From NCBI RefSeq assembly GCF_012911025.1, contig NZ_WUEI01000032.1, positions 1 to 45,505 on the forward strand: a DNA stretch of 45,505 nt, read 5' to 3'. Below, one piece after another: positions 1-8,336 of this stretch (the stretch's first letter is position 1; each line of letters starts with the position of its first letter). The DNA comes from Azoarcus sp. TTM-91. Its GTDB lineage: Bacteria > Pseudomonadota > Gammaproteobacteria > Burkholderiales > Rhodocyclaceae. The position numbers and the translations under genes were made by a program. The notes under the pieces are model-generated. The model searched no databases and was not told where the DNA came from. It saw only the letters and a list, made by a program, of their open reading frames with translations.

Positions 1-570
1 CTCGATCCCGCCCTGGCCCTGGAGGCTGTCGCCGTGCAGGAGGGTGCAGCCGTCGGCGTGGTGGTCGAAGCGGTGGAAGAGGCCTTCTTCGGCGGCCAGG
101 CGCAGGAGGAAGTCGAGGTCGCTGTCGCCGGCCTGGACGCAGTACTCGCGGGGGCGGTGGGGCTCGGTGAGTTGCTGGGCGTAGGCGGTGATGCCGTGTT
201 CGGCCATGAGGCGTTGGAGGATTGCGGGTACGTTCTGGTGCTGGAAGATGCGCCAGTTGGCGCAGAGGGAAAGGCGGGCGAGGCGGGGTTCGACCAGGGC
301 GCGGTAGCGGGTGCGGCGAAAGCCGGTGTCGCCCTGTTCGAAGGTGGAGACCTGGCCCCAGAGGTGGCGCAGGGGGGAGTGGGCGTGCCAGAGGGTGAAG
401 TGGGCGGGGGCGTCGAGGACGGTGGCGAAGTCGATGGCGGGGTCGGGGCTGGCGAGGTCGAGTTCGAGGCGGTAGCCCTCGGAGAGGCCTTCGTCGAGGG
501 TGAATTCGATGACCTCGAAGGCGGTGTCGCCGATGCTGAAGGTGAAGCGCAGGGCGGATTGCTGGGGCAT
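1..570 (-). CDS. tssI: VgrG spike protein (TssI), partial
   Basis: VgrG forms the trimeric spike at the tip of the T6SS tube and carries effectors. The ATG at 570 opens an uninterrupted 190-codon frame that leaves the window at base 1, so only the N-terminal gp27-like part is seen. It starts [15 protein letters not shown] and continues with patterns typical of VgrG: '[24 protein letters not shown]', then '...[14 protein letters not shown]', '[14 protein letters not shown]', and '[30 protein letters not shown]'. It lies 24 bp downstream of tssL on the same strand and is probably the last structural gene of the leftward operon. The gp5-like needle and any C-terminal effector extension lie outside. 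The plus-strand frame opposite it is a shadow. Confidence 0.93.
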   Translation of the reverse strand, partial: [190 protein letters not shown]

Positions 571-594
571 GGGGCTTCCCGTCAGTTGCAGGGT

Positions 595-1419
595 TCAGTG
601 CTTGAGGATGCGGTCCAGGGAATGCAGAACGAGTTCGGTGGTGTCGTTCAGCCTGAGAGCGAAGAGGGCATAGATGCATGCCAGCGCCGCAAGCGCGATG
701 ACCCAGGGCATCCACACCGGCCACTGCCGGCTGAGGCGATAGCGTTGGGAGGCAATGTTTGCCCGCGCGTCGGTCAGCTGTTCGGGGGCCTCCCCGCGAA
801 GAGGGCGCAGCACCCGATGCAGTTTCACGATGAGGGTATTGAGCGATTCGGCCTGGTTGTGCTGTATGCCGTACTTGCCTTTGAAGCCCAGGCATAGGCA
901 CAGGTACTTGAACTCCAGCACATCGCGGTAGCGCTCGGGTTCCATCTGCATGCGCGACAGCACGGTGAAGAATTTCTCGCCCCCCCAGGTCTCGTTGTGG
1001 AAAACGCTGAGCAGCGAGCGCTCCGCCCATGGCGAGTTGGAGCCCCAGGGCGTGCTCATTACCGCGTCGTCGACGAAGCTGCACAGGGCGTAGCGGTAGG
1101 CCATCTGGGTGACCCTGTCGTAGCCGTGGAGGAGAATCTCATCGTCGATTGCCTTGATCTGGTCGCGTACGGTGACGTGGAGCTCATTGACGTGGTTGTA
1201 TGACTCCAGCCTGCGCAGGCGGATGACCAGGCCGAACAAGGGCATGGCGGCGTCTACCAGCGGGTTGATGCTGTGCCCGCGCAGCTGGAAGGCCAGGTCT
1301 GCGTCCTGGTCCAGGTGGGCGACGGTGTCGAAGGCGATGTCGTCCTTGCGGGCGATGGCCGGGGAGGGCGGCGCGCGATGGAAGTCGCTCTCGCGGTTGA
1401 TGTCGACGGTCGTGCTCAT
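595..1419 (-). CDS. tssL: T6SS membrane-complex protein TssL (DotU/IcmH family)
   Basis: TssL is an inner-membrane part of the TssJLM trans-envelope complex, with a cytoplasmic domain that contacts the baseplate. The 274-residue product has the DotU core ('INPLVDAAMPLFGLVIRLRR', 'YRYALCSFVDDAVMSTPWG', 'WAERSLLSVFHNETWGGEKFF', 'YLCLCLGFKGKYG') and one transmembrane helix near the C-terminus (about residues 233-257, WPVWMPWVIALAALACIYAL). It ends just after this helix, so it lacks the OmpA-like peptidoglycan-binding extension some TssL proteins have; wall anchoring would need another protein. The start codon overlaps the tssK stop by 4 bp (ATGA), which supports translational coupling and this start. 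Confidence 0.95.
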   Translation of the reverse strand: MSTTVDINRESDFHRAPPSPAIARKDDIAFDTVAHLDQDADLAFQLRGHSINPLVDAAMPLFGLVIRLRRLESYNHVNELHVTVRDQIKAIDDEILLHGYDRVTQMAYRYALCSFVDDAVMSTPWGSNSPWAERSLLSVFHNETWGGEKFFTVLSRMQMEPERYRDVLEFKYLCLCLGFKGKYGIQHNQAESLNTLIVKLHRVLRPLRGEAPEQLTDARANIASQRYRLSRQWPVWMPWVIALAALACIYALFALRLNDTTELVLHSLDRILKH

Positions 1420-2762
1420 TGCGTCCTCTCTCTAATGGCCCAGAGGTTCATGTTCAGCCCGGGATAGTCACCGGTGATGTGGAAGCCGATGCCAGCGGTG
1501 TTGTGCATCATCTGCTGCCAGGCGGGATGGTTCCTGTCGAGCTGGAAGTAGGTGTACCCGGCATGGAAGGGCAATTGGCGCGGCGCCACCGGCAGCGGCG
1601 CCAGCGGGATGCCGGGCAGCTGGCGGCTGACGAGTTCGCTCAGACGTTCCATGGAAGCGACCTTGACCTGTTGCAGGAACAGCTGGCGCAGCCGCTCCAC
1701 CGGGAGCTGCGCGGTGACGGCAAGAATGAAGTCCGCATGGTCCAGCAGCGTTGTGTCGGCTACCTGAGCGGTGTGGATTCCGTACTGCTGTTTGACGAGA
1801 GGGAGGGATACCGCCCGCGGCTGAAGGACGCTGCTGAGATAGCGGCGCAGTGTGGCCTCGAGCGGCTGAAAACTGTTGGCCAGGTCTTCATGCCGGTAGG
1901 CCGGAAGGTCGGGGGCGAGGCGTTCCTGCTCCATGAAGGTGGCCAGCTCGCCGATGGCAGCGAGGAAGGCACAATAGAGCTGGCCCGGATGGGTGGTCGG
2001 CTGGCGGGAGAGGTGCAGGAATTCGGCGTACAGGCGGTTGAAGGCCTGGAGCAGCTGGAAATCCGTGACATCGGCAACCCCCGCCTGCCCCGGGCTGCCA
2101 ATGCGCTGGGCAAGTGTGCGGGCCCGCTCGCGCATGAGCGAGCTGACTTCTCCCAGGAAGCGGCCTAGCGGGGGAATCGCCTGCAGGGAGAGTGCGGTCG
2201 GGTAAAAGCGCTCATCCAGCAGCAGGCTGCCGTCGGCACGGCGACCGCAGATGCGGGCGAAGGGAAGGCAGGCGTAGGCGCTGCGGTCCTCCCGCTCCAG
2301 GGCCAGCTGCAGGTTGGGGACAGCCAGGTCGATGGACCGGTAGTCGCCGGCCTGGCTGTGGGTGTCCAGCAGCTCTTCCGCCCGCATGACGTAGCGGTGA
2401 TGGGCATAGGTTTCCGGCCAGCGGACTTCCATGACGCCGTCGGAGCGGTGGGGCAGCGTCAGGTAGACAAGCTGGTTGTCGGCGGCGCTGTCGCCTATCA
2501 CGAGCGGTTCCGGTGGCGGCTGGTCGTTGGGGATGTTGAAAACGGTGCCGTCCGGCATTACCCCTCTGGCGTGCGTAATGGCGATCTTTCCGAATGCGAG
2601 GTATTCCTGGTTCACCTGCAGGTCGGTGAACCCGTAGGGATAGGAAGCCATGCCGTCGGCACGGCTGCTGAGCTGGTGTTCCAGCACGCGCACGAGCTGC
2701 TGGAAGTGCTGCGGCTCGAAGAAGGTTCCCTCGCTGAGAATGATCTGGTTCTTGCTGCTCAT
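1416..2762 (-). CDS. tssK: T6SS baseplate protein TssK
   Basis: TssK is the trimeric baseplate adaptor that joins the TssFGE wedges to the TssJLM membrane complex. The 448-residue product is of normal family length and begins with the conserved region 'IILSEGTFFEPQHFQQLVRVLEHQL'. It also shows 'MPDGTVFNIPNDQPPPEPL' and the C-terminal stretch 'HAGYTYFQLDRNHPAWQQM' followed by 'GIGFHITGDYPGLNMNLWAI', both characteristic. It overlaps tssJ upstream by 4 bp and tssL downstream by 4 bp, so it sits inside a tightly coupled operon. No truncation or unusual feature is seen. Confidence 0.96.
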   Translation of the reverse strand: MSSKNQIILSEGTFFEPQHFQQLVRVLEHQLSSRADGMASYPYGFTDLQVNQEYLAFGKIAITHARGVMPDGTVFNIPNDQPPPEPLVIGDSAADNQLVYLTLPHRSDGVMEVRWPETYAHHRYVMRAEELLDTHSQAGDYRSIDLAVPNLQLALEREDRSAYACLPFARICGRRADGSLLLDERFYPTALSLQAIPPLGRFLGEVSSLMRERARTLAQRIGSPGQAGVADVTDFQLLQAFNRLYAEFLHLSRQPTTHPGQLYCAFLAAIGELATFMEQERLAPDLPAYRHEDLANSFQPLEATLRRYLSSVLQPRAVSLPLVKQQYGIHTAQVADTTLLDHADFILAVTAQLPVERLRQLFLQQVKVASMERLSELVSRQLPGIPLAPLPVAPRQLPFHAGYTYFQLDRNHPAWQQMMHNTAGIGFHITGDYPGLNMNLWAIRERTQ

Positions 2763-3781
2763 GGTTTCCTGCTCGATTGCGGTGGCGGGGCGGGCGGATG
2801 ACGTTCATCGGTGAGGGCAAGGTGCCTGCCCTGGAAGGAGATCAGCAAGGCGTACCGTTCCCCGCGGGGAGGGACCCGCAGCACTTGCTTCCAGGTGGAG
2901 GCATTCGGATCACGGAAATTGGCGACGACCGCGATGTAATTGGCGTCGGCGTCGATCGGCCGGAAATTGATGTACTTGAACTGCCCGGGAAGCAGCACAT
3001 AGTCATCCATGCTGAGATAGGTGCTGCCCAGGGCTTTCTTGGTTTCTAGCCACAACTGCTCGGCGCTGGCGTTGAGCAGCAGGGAGTCGTCCTTGAGCTG
3101 CAGTACCTTGAAGGCGATGGGGGTCGCGAGCTCGCTGCCCGAGGGGCTCGCCGAAGACGCCGTCGAGGGGATGTCCGGCAGGTGCGAGCCCGGTTGATAT
3201 TGGCCGGGTGCGAGCGCTTGATTGGCTTGCTGGCTTGGCGGTGTCGGGGGGGCGGCGGTGGTCCCGCCCTCCACTGCTTTCCGGAAGATTTTGTCATATG
3301 CCGTGGCTGTATTGGCTGGTAAGGACATCAAGAGGCCCGCCGGATACGCACTGGCGGGGCGAGGCGCGACGGGCGGGACCGGAGCTTCTGCCTGCTGCTT
3401 CCCTGAGGAGATCGAGGGTGGCGTGGCGCTGGGGCTCTCCTGGAGATGGGCCAGCAGGATGCGCAGGCTCTCGACCAGTTCTGCTTGGCTCGCCCCGTTC
3501 AGGCGGATGGCGTAGGGGCTGTCATTTCCTTCGTCCGGCGGTACCGTCGGAGGCTGGTCGGTATCCGGCGCTGCCGGGTCGGCTATCGCGCTCTCAGGGT
3601 TGGGATTGACATCCCGGTCTGCATAGAGGCTGAGTGCGATCTGGGTTGGCTGATCCGCGTTCGGGCCAACCTGGATGGAGGGATCCATCAGGACCTGAGC
3701 GGTTTTCTTGAGCGCGTCGCTCACCGTGCCGCAGGCGGCGACCTGAAAGGTGGCCAGCAGGATGGTGAGCGTCCGCCTCAT
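2759..3781 (-). CDS. tssJ: T6SS outer-membrane lipoprotein TssJ with a large internal insertion
   Basis: TssJ anchors the TssJLM complex to the outer membrane through an N-terminal lipid. Residues 1-17 (MRRTLTILLATFQVAAC) form a lipoprotein signal with Cys17 as the likely lipidated residue. The family fold is visible in two pieces: residues 37-62 ('IQVGPNADQPTQIALSLYADRDVNPN') and residues about 221-325 ('PIAFKVLQLKDDSLLLNAS', 'YVLLPGQFKYINFRPIDADANYIAVVANFRD'). Between them lie about 157 residues rich in Pro, Ala, Ser and Gln, with one short helical-looking stretch (about 98-114). Family members are usually well under 200 residues; this one has 340. The start codon shares one base with the stop of the FHA gene (TAATG). 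Identification is firm; the role of the insertion is unknown. Confidence 0.9.
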   Translation of the reverse strand: MRRTLTILLATFQVAACGTVSDALKKTAQVLMDPSIQVGPNADQPTQIALSLYADRDVNPNPESAIADPAAPDTDQPPTVPPDEGNDSPYAIRLNGASQAELVESLRILLAHLQESPSATPPSISSGKQQAEAPVPPVAPRPASAYPAGLLMSLPANTATAYDKIFRKAVEGGTTAAPPTPPSQQANQALAPGQYQPGSHLPDIPSTASSASPSGSELATPIAFKVLQLKDDSLLLNASAEQLWLETKKALGSTYLSMDDYVLLPGQFKYINFRPIDADANYIAVVANFRDPNASTWKQVLRVPPRGERYALLISFQGRHLALTDERHPPAPPPQSSRKP

Positions 3782-5106
3782 TACGCTTCCGCGCGCATGG
3801 CGCGGTCGAAATGCTGTTCGAACACTTCCCAGAACAGTTTGGAGAAGCCGCGCTGGCGATTGGAGCTGAGTTCCCTGTAGTAATGGGTGTACATCTCCCA
3901 GGCCCAGTCGTCGGGCTGCCCAGGAGCGGCCGAGGTGGGCTGGTAGCGATGGAAGCGTTGCAGCAACTGCTCTGGGGCGAAAGCCTGCAGCAGGGCAGTC
4001 AAGCCGGCTTCGATGCCTTGCTGGATGGCGTATTGGTGCCGGCCCAGTTCATCCAGGCTCTCCTCCACCGCGGCCCTGGGGGAAAGGTGAACCTGGCTGC
4101 GCTGGTTGGAAAACAGGGCGCGGAGGGTGTCGTCGCAGCTCTGCTCCAGGTGCAGCGGGTTGTCTTCTATCGGTTGCAGTGTACGGCTCTGCAGGTGGAG
4201 CTTGCCGTCACCATGGGTACCGCTGCGCAGGGTGAGCAGCCCCTGCACGAAGGCCCGGATGGCCTGGCCGGAGTCGAACATCAGGCGGGTGCTGTCCACG
4301 TCGCTGGCGGAGAGGCCCAGGCCGTCGAGGAGCGGGCGTAGCAGAGTATGAGCCTCTGCCACCCCGTCCGAGGAGAGGAGGGCAGGGGTGCTGGAGAAGT
4401 CATATCGCGGCATTCGGTCGTCTCCGAAGGTTGGGGAAGGGGCTGACTCCAAAACGGCCTCGAGGGCGGGAGGCACCTGCTCCGCGCGTGGGATGCCTTT
4501 GGAAGCCGATGACTCGGAGGCGGAGGCTCGCATGGCGCGGGCCTGGTCCAGCGCGAGCAGGGGGTCAAGCACGGCCTGCCCCGATGTCTGCATGAGTGTT
4601 GCCAGCAGATCGTGCGAATCGCCGGAAGGGGAGGAACGGGACGAATGCCGGCCTTCCGGCAAGAGCACCGGGCCGTCCCGCTCTGAGGCGTCGCCGTGTT
4701 CGGCGTAGAGCAATTCCTCGATGCTGTGTTCGGCGAGGTGACGGTCGGGATCGGGCAGATCGCGGTGCGCCTGTTCCAGGTGCACCGCGATGCGGAAGGG
4801 GCCGACCTGGATGTGATCGCCTTGTGTGAGGCGGACACTGACGTCTCTGCCGAGTGGTGCCGGGTTGTCGTTGATGCGGGTATCGCCGCTGCGGTCGACC
4901 AGGCAGAAGGCACCATCGTCCCAGATGACCTGGCAGTGCGATGGGCTGATGCTCCGCCGGCCGTCGTCCAGCAGCCAGTCCGCACGCTGCGAGCCGATGA
5001 AGCCGCCATGCCGGTCAAAGTGATGCCTGGGCAGACTGCCCAGGCGCAGGGCCTGGGGGTTGGTGACGATCAAGGCCACCCGGGAATAGCTGTCGAGGTT
5101 ACTCAT
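3781..5106 (-). CDS. tagH: T6SS-associated FHA-domain protein (TagH/VasC type)
   Basis: The FHA domain at residues about 20-110 binds phosphothreonine peptides; in T6SS clusters such proteins act as regulatory or assembly scaffolds. Visible signs are 'FIGSQRADWLLDDGRRSISPSHCQVIWDDG' (the SxxH pattern in SPSH) and 'FCLVDRSGDTRINDNPAPLG' (the Asn turn). A charged low-complexity linker (about 115-230) is followed by a C-terminal domain typical of T6SS FHA proteins, ending 'DDWAWEMYTHYYRELSSNRQRGFSKLFWEVFEQHFDRAMR'. The window has no PpkA kinase or PppA phosphatase, as in the V. cholerae VAS cluster, so the phosphopeptide partner, if any, is unclear. The start overlaps the tssG stop by 4 bp. Confidence 0.9.
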   Translation of the reverse strand: MSNLDSYSRVALIVTNPQALRLGSLPRHHFDRHGGFIGSQRADWLLDDGRRSISPSHCQVIWDDGAFCLVDRSGDTRINDNPAPLGRDVSVRLTQGDHIQVGPFRIAVHLEQAHRDLPDPDRHLAEHSIEELLYAEHGDASERDGPVLLPEGRHSSRSSPSGDSHDLLATLMQTSGQAVLDPLLALDQARAMRASASESSASKGIPRAEQVPPALEAVLESAPSPTFGDDRMPRYDFSSTPALLSSDGVAEAHTLLRPLLDGLGLSASDVDSTRLMFDSGQAIRAFVQGLLTLRSGTHGDGKLHLQSRTLQPIEDNPLHLEQSCDDTLRALFSNQRSQVHLSPRAAVEESLDELGRHQYAIQQGIEAGLTALLQAFAPEQLLQRFHRYQPTSAAPGQPDDWAWEMYTHYYRELSSNRQRGFSKLFWEVFEQHFDRAMRAEA

Positions 5107-6122
5107 TGGCGAACCTTCACGCGAACTGTCGGCGGCCGTTGTCCCTCTGCCGGCCGCAGGAAACTTGTCCAGCCCAGATGGCTGCCGGCACTGCGGGCAA
5201 TGTTGAAGGACGGGACCTCATCCACGCGCAGGCCCAGTTCGATGTCGTAGGCATGAGGGTCGCGCAGCAGGAAGTCGATGAGTTTCCGCAGGCGGGGGAA
5301 TTCGACCCCGCTGGGGAGAAAATCGCGAAAGCGCTGCCGGCTCAGGGCGGGGATGCAGATGGTGAACTTGCTGTGGCGGCTCCTGACCCGCCTCCCCAGG
5401 ACGAAATCCCGTGCCAGCGTGCAGTTCCTTCGTCCCAGCTTGTTGCGCTGGTCTTCCGGCACCGCGGTGTGGCGTAGCTCGAACTGGCGGATGTGAACGG
5501 TTCGCAGGTCGAAGCAGTGGGCAATGATGCCGGCCACCATGCCGGGGGAGCGGCTGCGGCTTGCCACCATGCCGGCAAAACTCAGGAGACGGCTCCAGGC
5601 GATGGGGGTTTCGCCACGCAGGCGAGCGTCGCCCAGCCCGATCAGCGCGAACACACAGCGTGAGAAATGGTCGTCCGCGCCTTGGCGAAAGCGCATGTAG
5701 TAGCGGTACTTGCGCCAAGCCTGGTGCAACTGGATCAGCAGCCGGTGGTGGAAGACATCCAGGAAAGCCGGGCGTATGCCGACGCCCTGGCCGGCTTCGT
5801 AGGCCAGGCGGTCGAGGTAGTAGCCGGGCAGGGGGGAGTCGGGGCCATGCAGGCCGAGGAAGGTTGCCTGCACGAGGTAGTCGCTGGTCGATGCTGCCGG
5901 CAGGCGGGTGGCCCGGGAGACGTCTGCGGCGGGAAAGCCCAGCCCGGCATATGCGGACAGCCGTACGCGCTGGCGCCCGGGGCGCAGGCGGTCCCGGGCT
6001 TCGAGGTCGTCGCCGTGCAGGCGATGCAAGCGCTCCAGCAGGCTGAAGAAGTTGCTGCTGCGGGCTTCGGCCAGCACGGTGTCGGCTAGATCAGGGGTTG
6101 TTTGCCGATCTGCATGGGCCAT
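5103..6122 (-). CDS. tssG: T6SS baseplate protein TssG
   Basis: TssG pairs with two copies of TssF to make the baseplate wedge. The 339-residue product has the family start 'NFFSLLERLHRLHG', followed by 'RVRLSAYAGLGFPAADVSRA' and 'FLGLHGPDSPLPGYYLDRLAYE', then 'FLDVFHHRLLIQLHQAWRKYRY'. The C-terminal half contains 'MVAGIIAHCFDLRTVHIRQFELR' and 'LGRRNCTLARDFVLGRRVRSRHSKFTI'. The chosen ATG lies inside the end of tssF (37 bp overlap) and has only a weak ribosome site (GAG), but no better in-frame start precedes the conserved region. The gene is coupled to the FHA gene downstream by a 4 bp overlap. Confidence 0.94.
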   Translation of the reverse strand: MAHADRQTTPDLADTVLAEARSSNFFSLLERLHRLHGDDLEARDRLRPGRQRVRLSAYAGLGFPAADVSRATRLPAASTSDYLVQATFLGLHGPDSPLPGYYLDRLAYEAGQGVGIRPAFLDVFHHRLLIQLHQAWRKYRYYMRFRQGADDHFSRCVFALIGLGDARLRGETPIAWSRLLSFAGMVASRSRSPGMVAGIIAHCFDLRTVHIRQFELRHTAVPEDQRNKLGRRNCTLARDFVLGRRVRSRHSKFTICIPALSRQRFRDFLPSGVEFPRLRKLIDFLLRDPHAYDIELGLRVDEVPSFNIARSAGSHLGWTSFLRPAEGQRPPTVRVKVRQ

Positions 6123-7864
6123 GAGTAGTGCTCGTGGTTGCTGGTGTTGACTGCTTCCAGCATGTGAAAGGAATTGATGCTGGCGTAGAGCGAGAAGAAC
6201 TGGCTCAGCACCGTGCAGAAGAGATAGAGGTCGCCCTCACAGAGGAAGCCGGCGCCATCCACACGGAGACTCGTCCGCATGCCACGGACGGGCAGACCGC
6301 GGACCAGCCTGTCTGCGGGGGAGGTGCTGGCATCCTGGATGGCTGCCACCCGCTTGTGGCTGGCCCTGGCCTGGCGGATGTCGTGCAGGGCGGCGAAGTC
6401 GTAGGCACGGATGACGGCGCGCAGGGGCTCGACGGAGAGCAGCGAGAGATAGTTGAGCGAGAGGTTGGAGATCAAGCTCCAGTGCAGCTCGCCGTCGAGT
6501 ACCGGCCGGTAGGACGGCGTGGGCGCGGTGATGTTGCGGAAGCGGACGAAATTGGGCGTTTCCATTGCACCCAGCGTGCCAAGGCAGATGTCGCCCGGGC
6601 CCAGCGACAGCGGCAGATCCCGGTTGGTGCAGGTGAGTGACAGGGAAACGGTTTCGCTCTCGCCGATGTACTCGGTCTCGTCGGCGCGAACGAAGGCGAT
6701 GCGGTGCTGGATGCCGCTGCTGCCATGGGTGTTCTCCAGGCGGGTGCGGTAGTAGAGCGCCGTGCGGCCCTGGCTGTGCTCGATCTCGTGCTGCAGGGAC
6801 TCGAAAGGGTGGTAGGTGCGCAGCCAGCGCCCGGGCTTGCCATGGGCGCCGTTCTGCCAGCCGCTGACCTCGTCGATGCTGAAGACCTCGTAGGCATCTG
6901 GACGCAGGCCGGCAGGGCTCAGCCTGTGGTCCGCCGAGCGTCCATCGAGGAGGATGGGCTCGGCCGCGTGGTCGAACAGATTCGCCGCCGGCGCGCAGTA
7001 CAGCGACAGATCGCCGTTGTGCAGTCGGGTGCCCGCCGGCATGGGGCGGCTGAAGTGGAACTCCAGCCGGACCCGCTGGCATTTGTGGCGGGGCCACAGG
7101 GGGCGGAGTTGATTGAGGGCGAAGAAATGGAAACGCTGGGGAAAAACGAAGTACTCCTGCAGGATCCGGTAGCCGTCGAAGACGTTCCGCGGATAGGGCA
7201 GCAAGGCTTCCTCCGGACTGAAACCGGGAAACTCAAGGACGTCCGGGCGCAGGTGTCGGGCGGTGCCATCGATGTCGACCCGGATCTGCTCCAGGTAGCG
7301 CGCCAACCAGAGATAGAGGTTGCGGGCGGTGGTGTCGTCGCCGCTCAGATGGAACTCGAGCCGGTCGCAATCCATGTCGCTGAGGACGAAATCCAGGCTT
7401 GTCGGCTCGAGCTCGACGCGCAGGATGGATTTTTCCTGGGAATGGGCGTCGCTGACCGCGGCGATGCGCAGCGGGAAGACTTCCACCTCCTTGCAGGTAC
7501 GGAACTGGCACTGCACGCCCTCGACCGCCCGCGACAGCAGCGGCGTGCCCTTGTGTATCCGCTTGCGGGTGGTGACTTCGTTCTCCATCGGTTCGAAGCG
7601 CACCATGGTCATGCTGGGCAGCGGGCGGAGGTAGTTGGGCCAGAGCAACTGCAGCAGGGAATGAGTGAGTTCGGGGAAGTCATCCTCGATCTTCAGGCTC
7701 ATCTTGGCCGTCAGGAAGGCGACTCCTTCCAGCAGGCGCTGGACGTCGGGGTCGTTGGCCTCTTCTCCCAGGAAGTGGGCCAGTTGCGGGTTCTCGTGCG
7801 CGAACTCCCGGCCTATCCGGCGCAGGAACTCCATCTCTTCACGGAATTTCGTTCTAAGCGGCAT
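6086..7864 (-). CDS. tssF: T6SS baseplate protein TssF
   Basis: TssF is the main baseplate wedge protein. The 592-residue product is of normal length. It begins 'FREEMEFLRRIGREFAHENPQLAHFLGEEANDPDVQRLLEGVAFLTAKMSLKIEDDFPELTHSLLQLLWPNYLRPLPSMTMV' in segments, a highly conserved TssF start. It also contains 'EYFVFPQRFHFFALNQLRPLW' and ends with 'SQFFSLYASINSFHMLEAV'. A site AGGACC lies about 10 nt upstream of the ATG. It sits 28 bp downstream of tssE and overlaps tssG by 37 bp. Confidence 0.95.
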   Translation of the reverse strand: MPLRTKFREEMEFLRRIGREFAHENPQLAHFLGEEANDPDVQRLLEGVAFLTAKMSLKIEDDFPELTHSLLQLLWPNYLRPLPSMTMVRFEPMENEVTTRKRIHKGTPLLSRAVEGVQCQFRTCKEVEVFPLRIAAVSDAHSQEKSILRVELEPTSLDFVLSDMDCDRLEFHLSGDDTTARNLYLWLARYLEQIRVDIDGTARHLRPDVLEFPGFSPEEALLPYPRNVFDGYRILQEYFVFPQRFHFFALNQLRPLWPRHKCQRVRLEFHFSRPMPAGTRLHNGDLSLYCAPAANLFDHAAEPILLDGRSADHRLSPAGLRPDAYEVFSIDEVSGWQNGAHGKPGRWLRTYHPFESLQHEIEHSQGRTALYYRTRLENTHGSSGIQHRIAFVRADETEYIGESETVSLSLTCTNRDLPLSLGPGDICLGTLGAMETPNFVRFRNITAPTPSYRPVLDGELHWSLISNLSLNYLSLLSVEPLRAVIRAYDFAALHDIRQARASHKRVAAIQDASTSPADRLVRGLPVRGMRTSLRVDGAGFLCEGDLYLFCTVLSQFFSLYASINSFHMLEAVNTSNHEHYSWPMQIGKQPLI

Positions 7865-7892
7865 CTGAGTGGTCCTGGTCCTGGTCCGGGTC

Positions 7893-8321
7893 TCAGGGGA
7901 CCTTTGCGAACTGGTCCGGACAATGGATGAGGAGGTCGATTTCCACCTGCTCCTTCACCCCGTCCACCGGCATCACGCAATGAACACGGAACTGCAGCAG
8001 CGCAGGGCCGTGCTCCTCCGGGCGTGATCGCACTTCCACCTGCTGCACCCGCGGTTCGAAGCGGGTGATCAGTTGGTGTATGGCCGTGCAGAGAGTCAGG
8101 CGCAGATCCTCGCTGCCGATGGCGGCATCGTTGAAATCCGGCAAACCCAGCTCGGGGCAGCTGGGAGCGCTGCCCCGGCGGGTGTTGAGGATCCATTCCA
8201 GATGGCGCTTGACCGCCTGGACGCGCTCTGCAGCAAGGTCATGCGGCGAGCGTGCGCGATACGGAGGCAGCTCCGGGGTCAGCCGCTCGAACAGGCTGCC
8301 CCGGCCGGGAACACGTGGCAT
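7893..8321 (-). CDS. tssE: T6SS baseplate protein TssE (gp25-like)
   Basis: TssE is the gp25-like protein that starts sheath polymerisation at the baseplate. The 142-residue product shows 'SLFERLTPEL', then 'VKRHLEWILNTRRGSAPSCPELGLPDFND' and 'LTLCTAIHQLITRFEPRVQQVEV', the classic gp25 pattern with the ERL and Glu-Pro-Arg elements. GGAGG lies about 6 nt before the ATG. It is 15 bp downstream of tssC and 28 bp upstream of tssF. No odd features are seen. Confidence 0.95.
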   Translation of the reverse strand: MPRVPGRGSLFERLTPELPPYRARSPHDLAAERVQAVKRHLEWILNTRRGSAPSCPELGLPDFNDAAIGSEDLRLTLCTAIHQLITRFEPRVQQVEVRSRPEEHGPALLQFRVHCVMPVDGVKEQVEIDLLIHCPDQFAKVP

Positions 8322-8336
8322 GACGGCCTCCGGGGC

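Noticed and set aside
34..897. 287-codon plus-strand frame over vgrG and tssL
   Set aside because: It is the complement of real minus-strand VgrG and TssL frames and has a Gly/Val/Glu-rich composition typical of shadows in GC-rich DNA.
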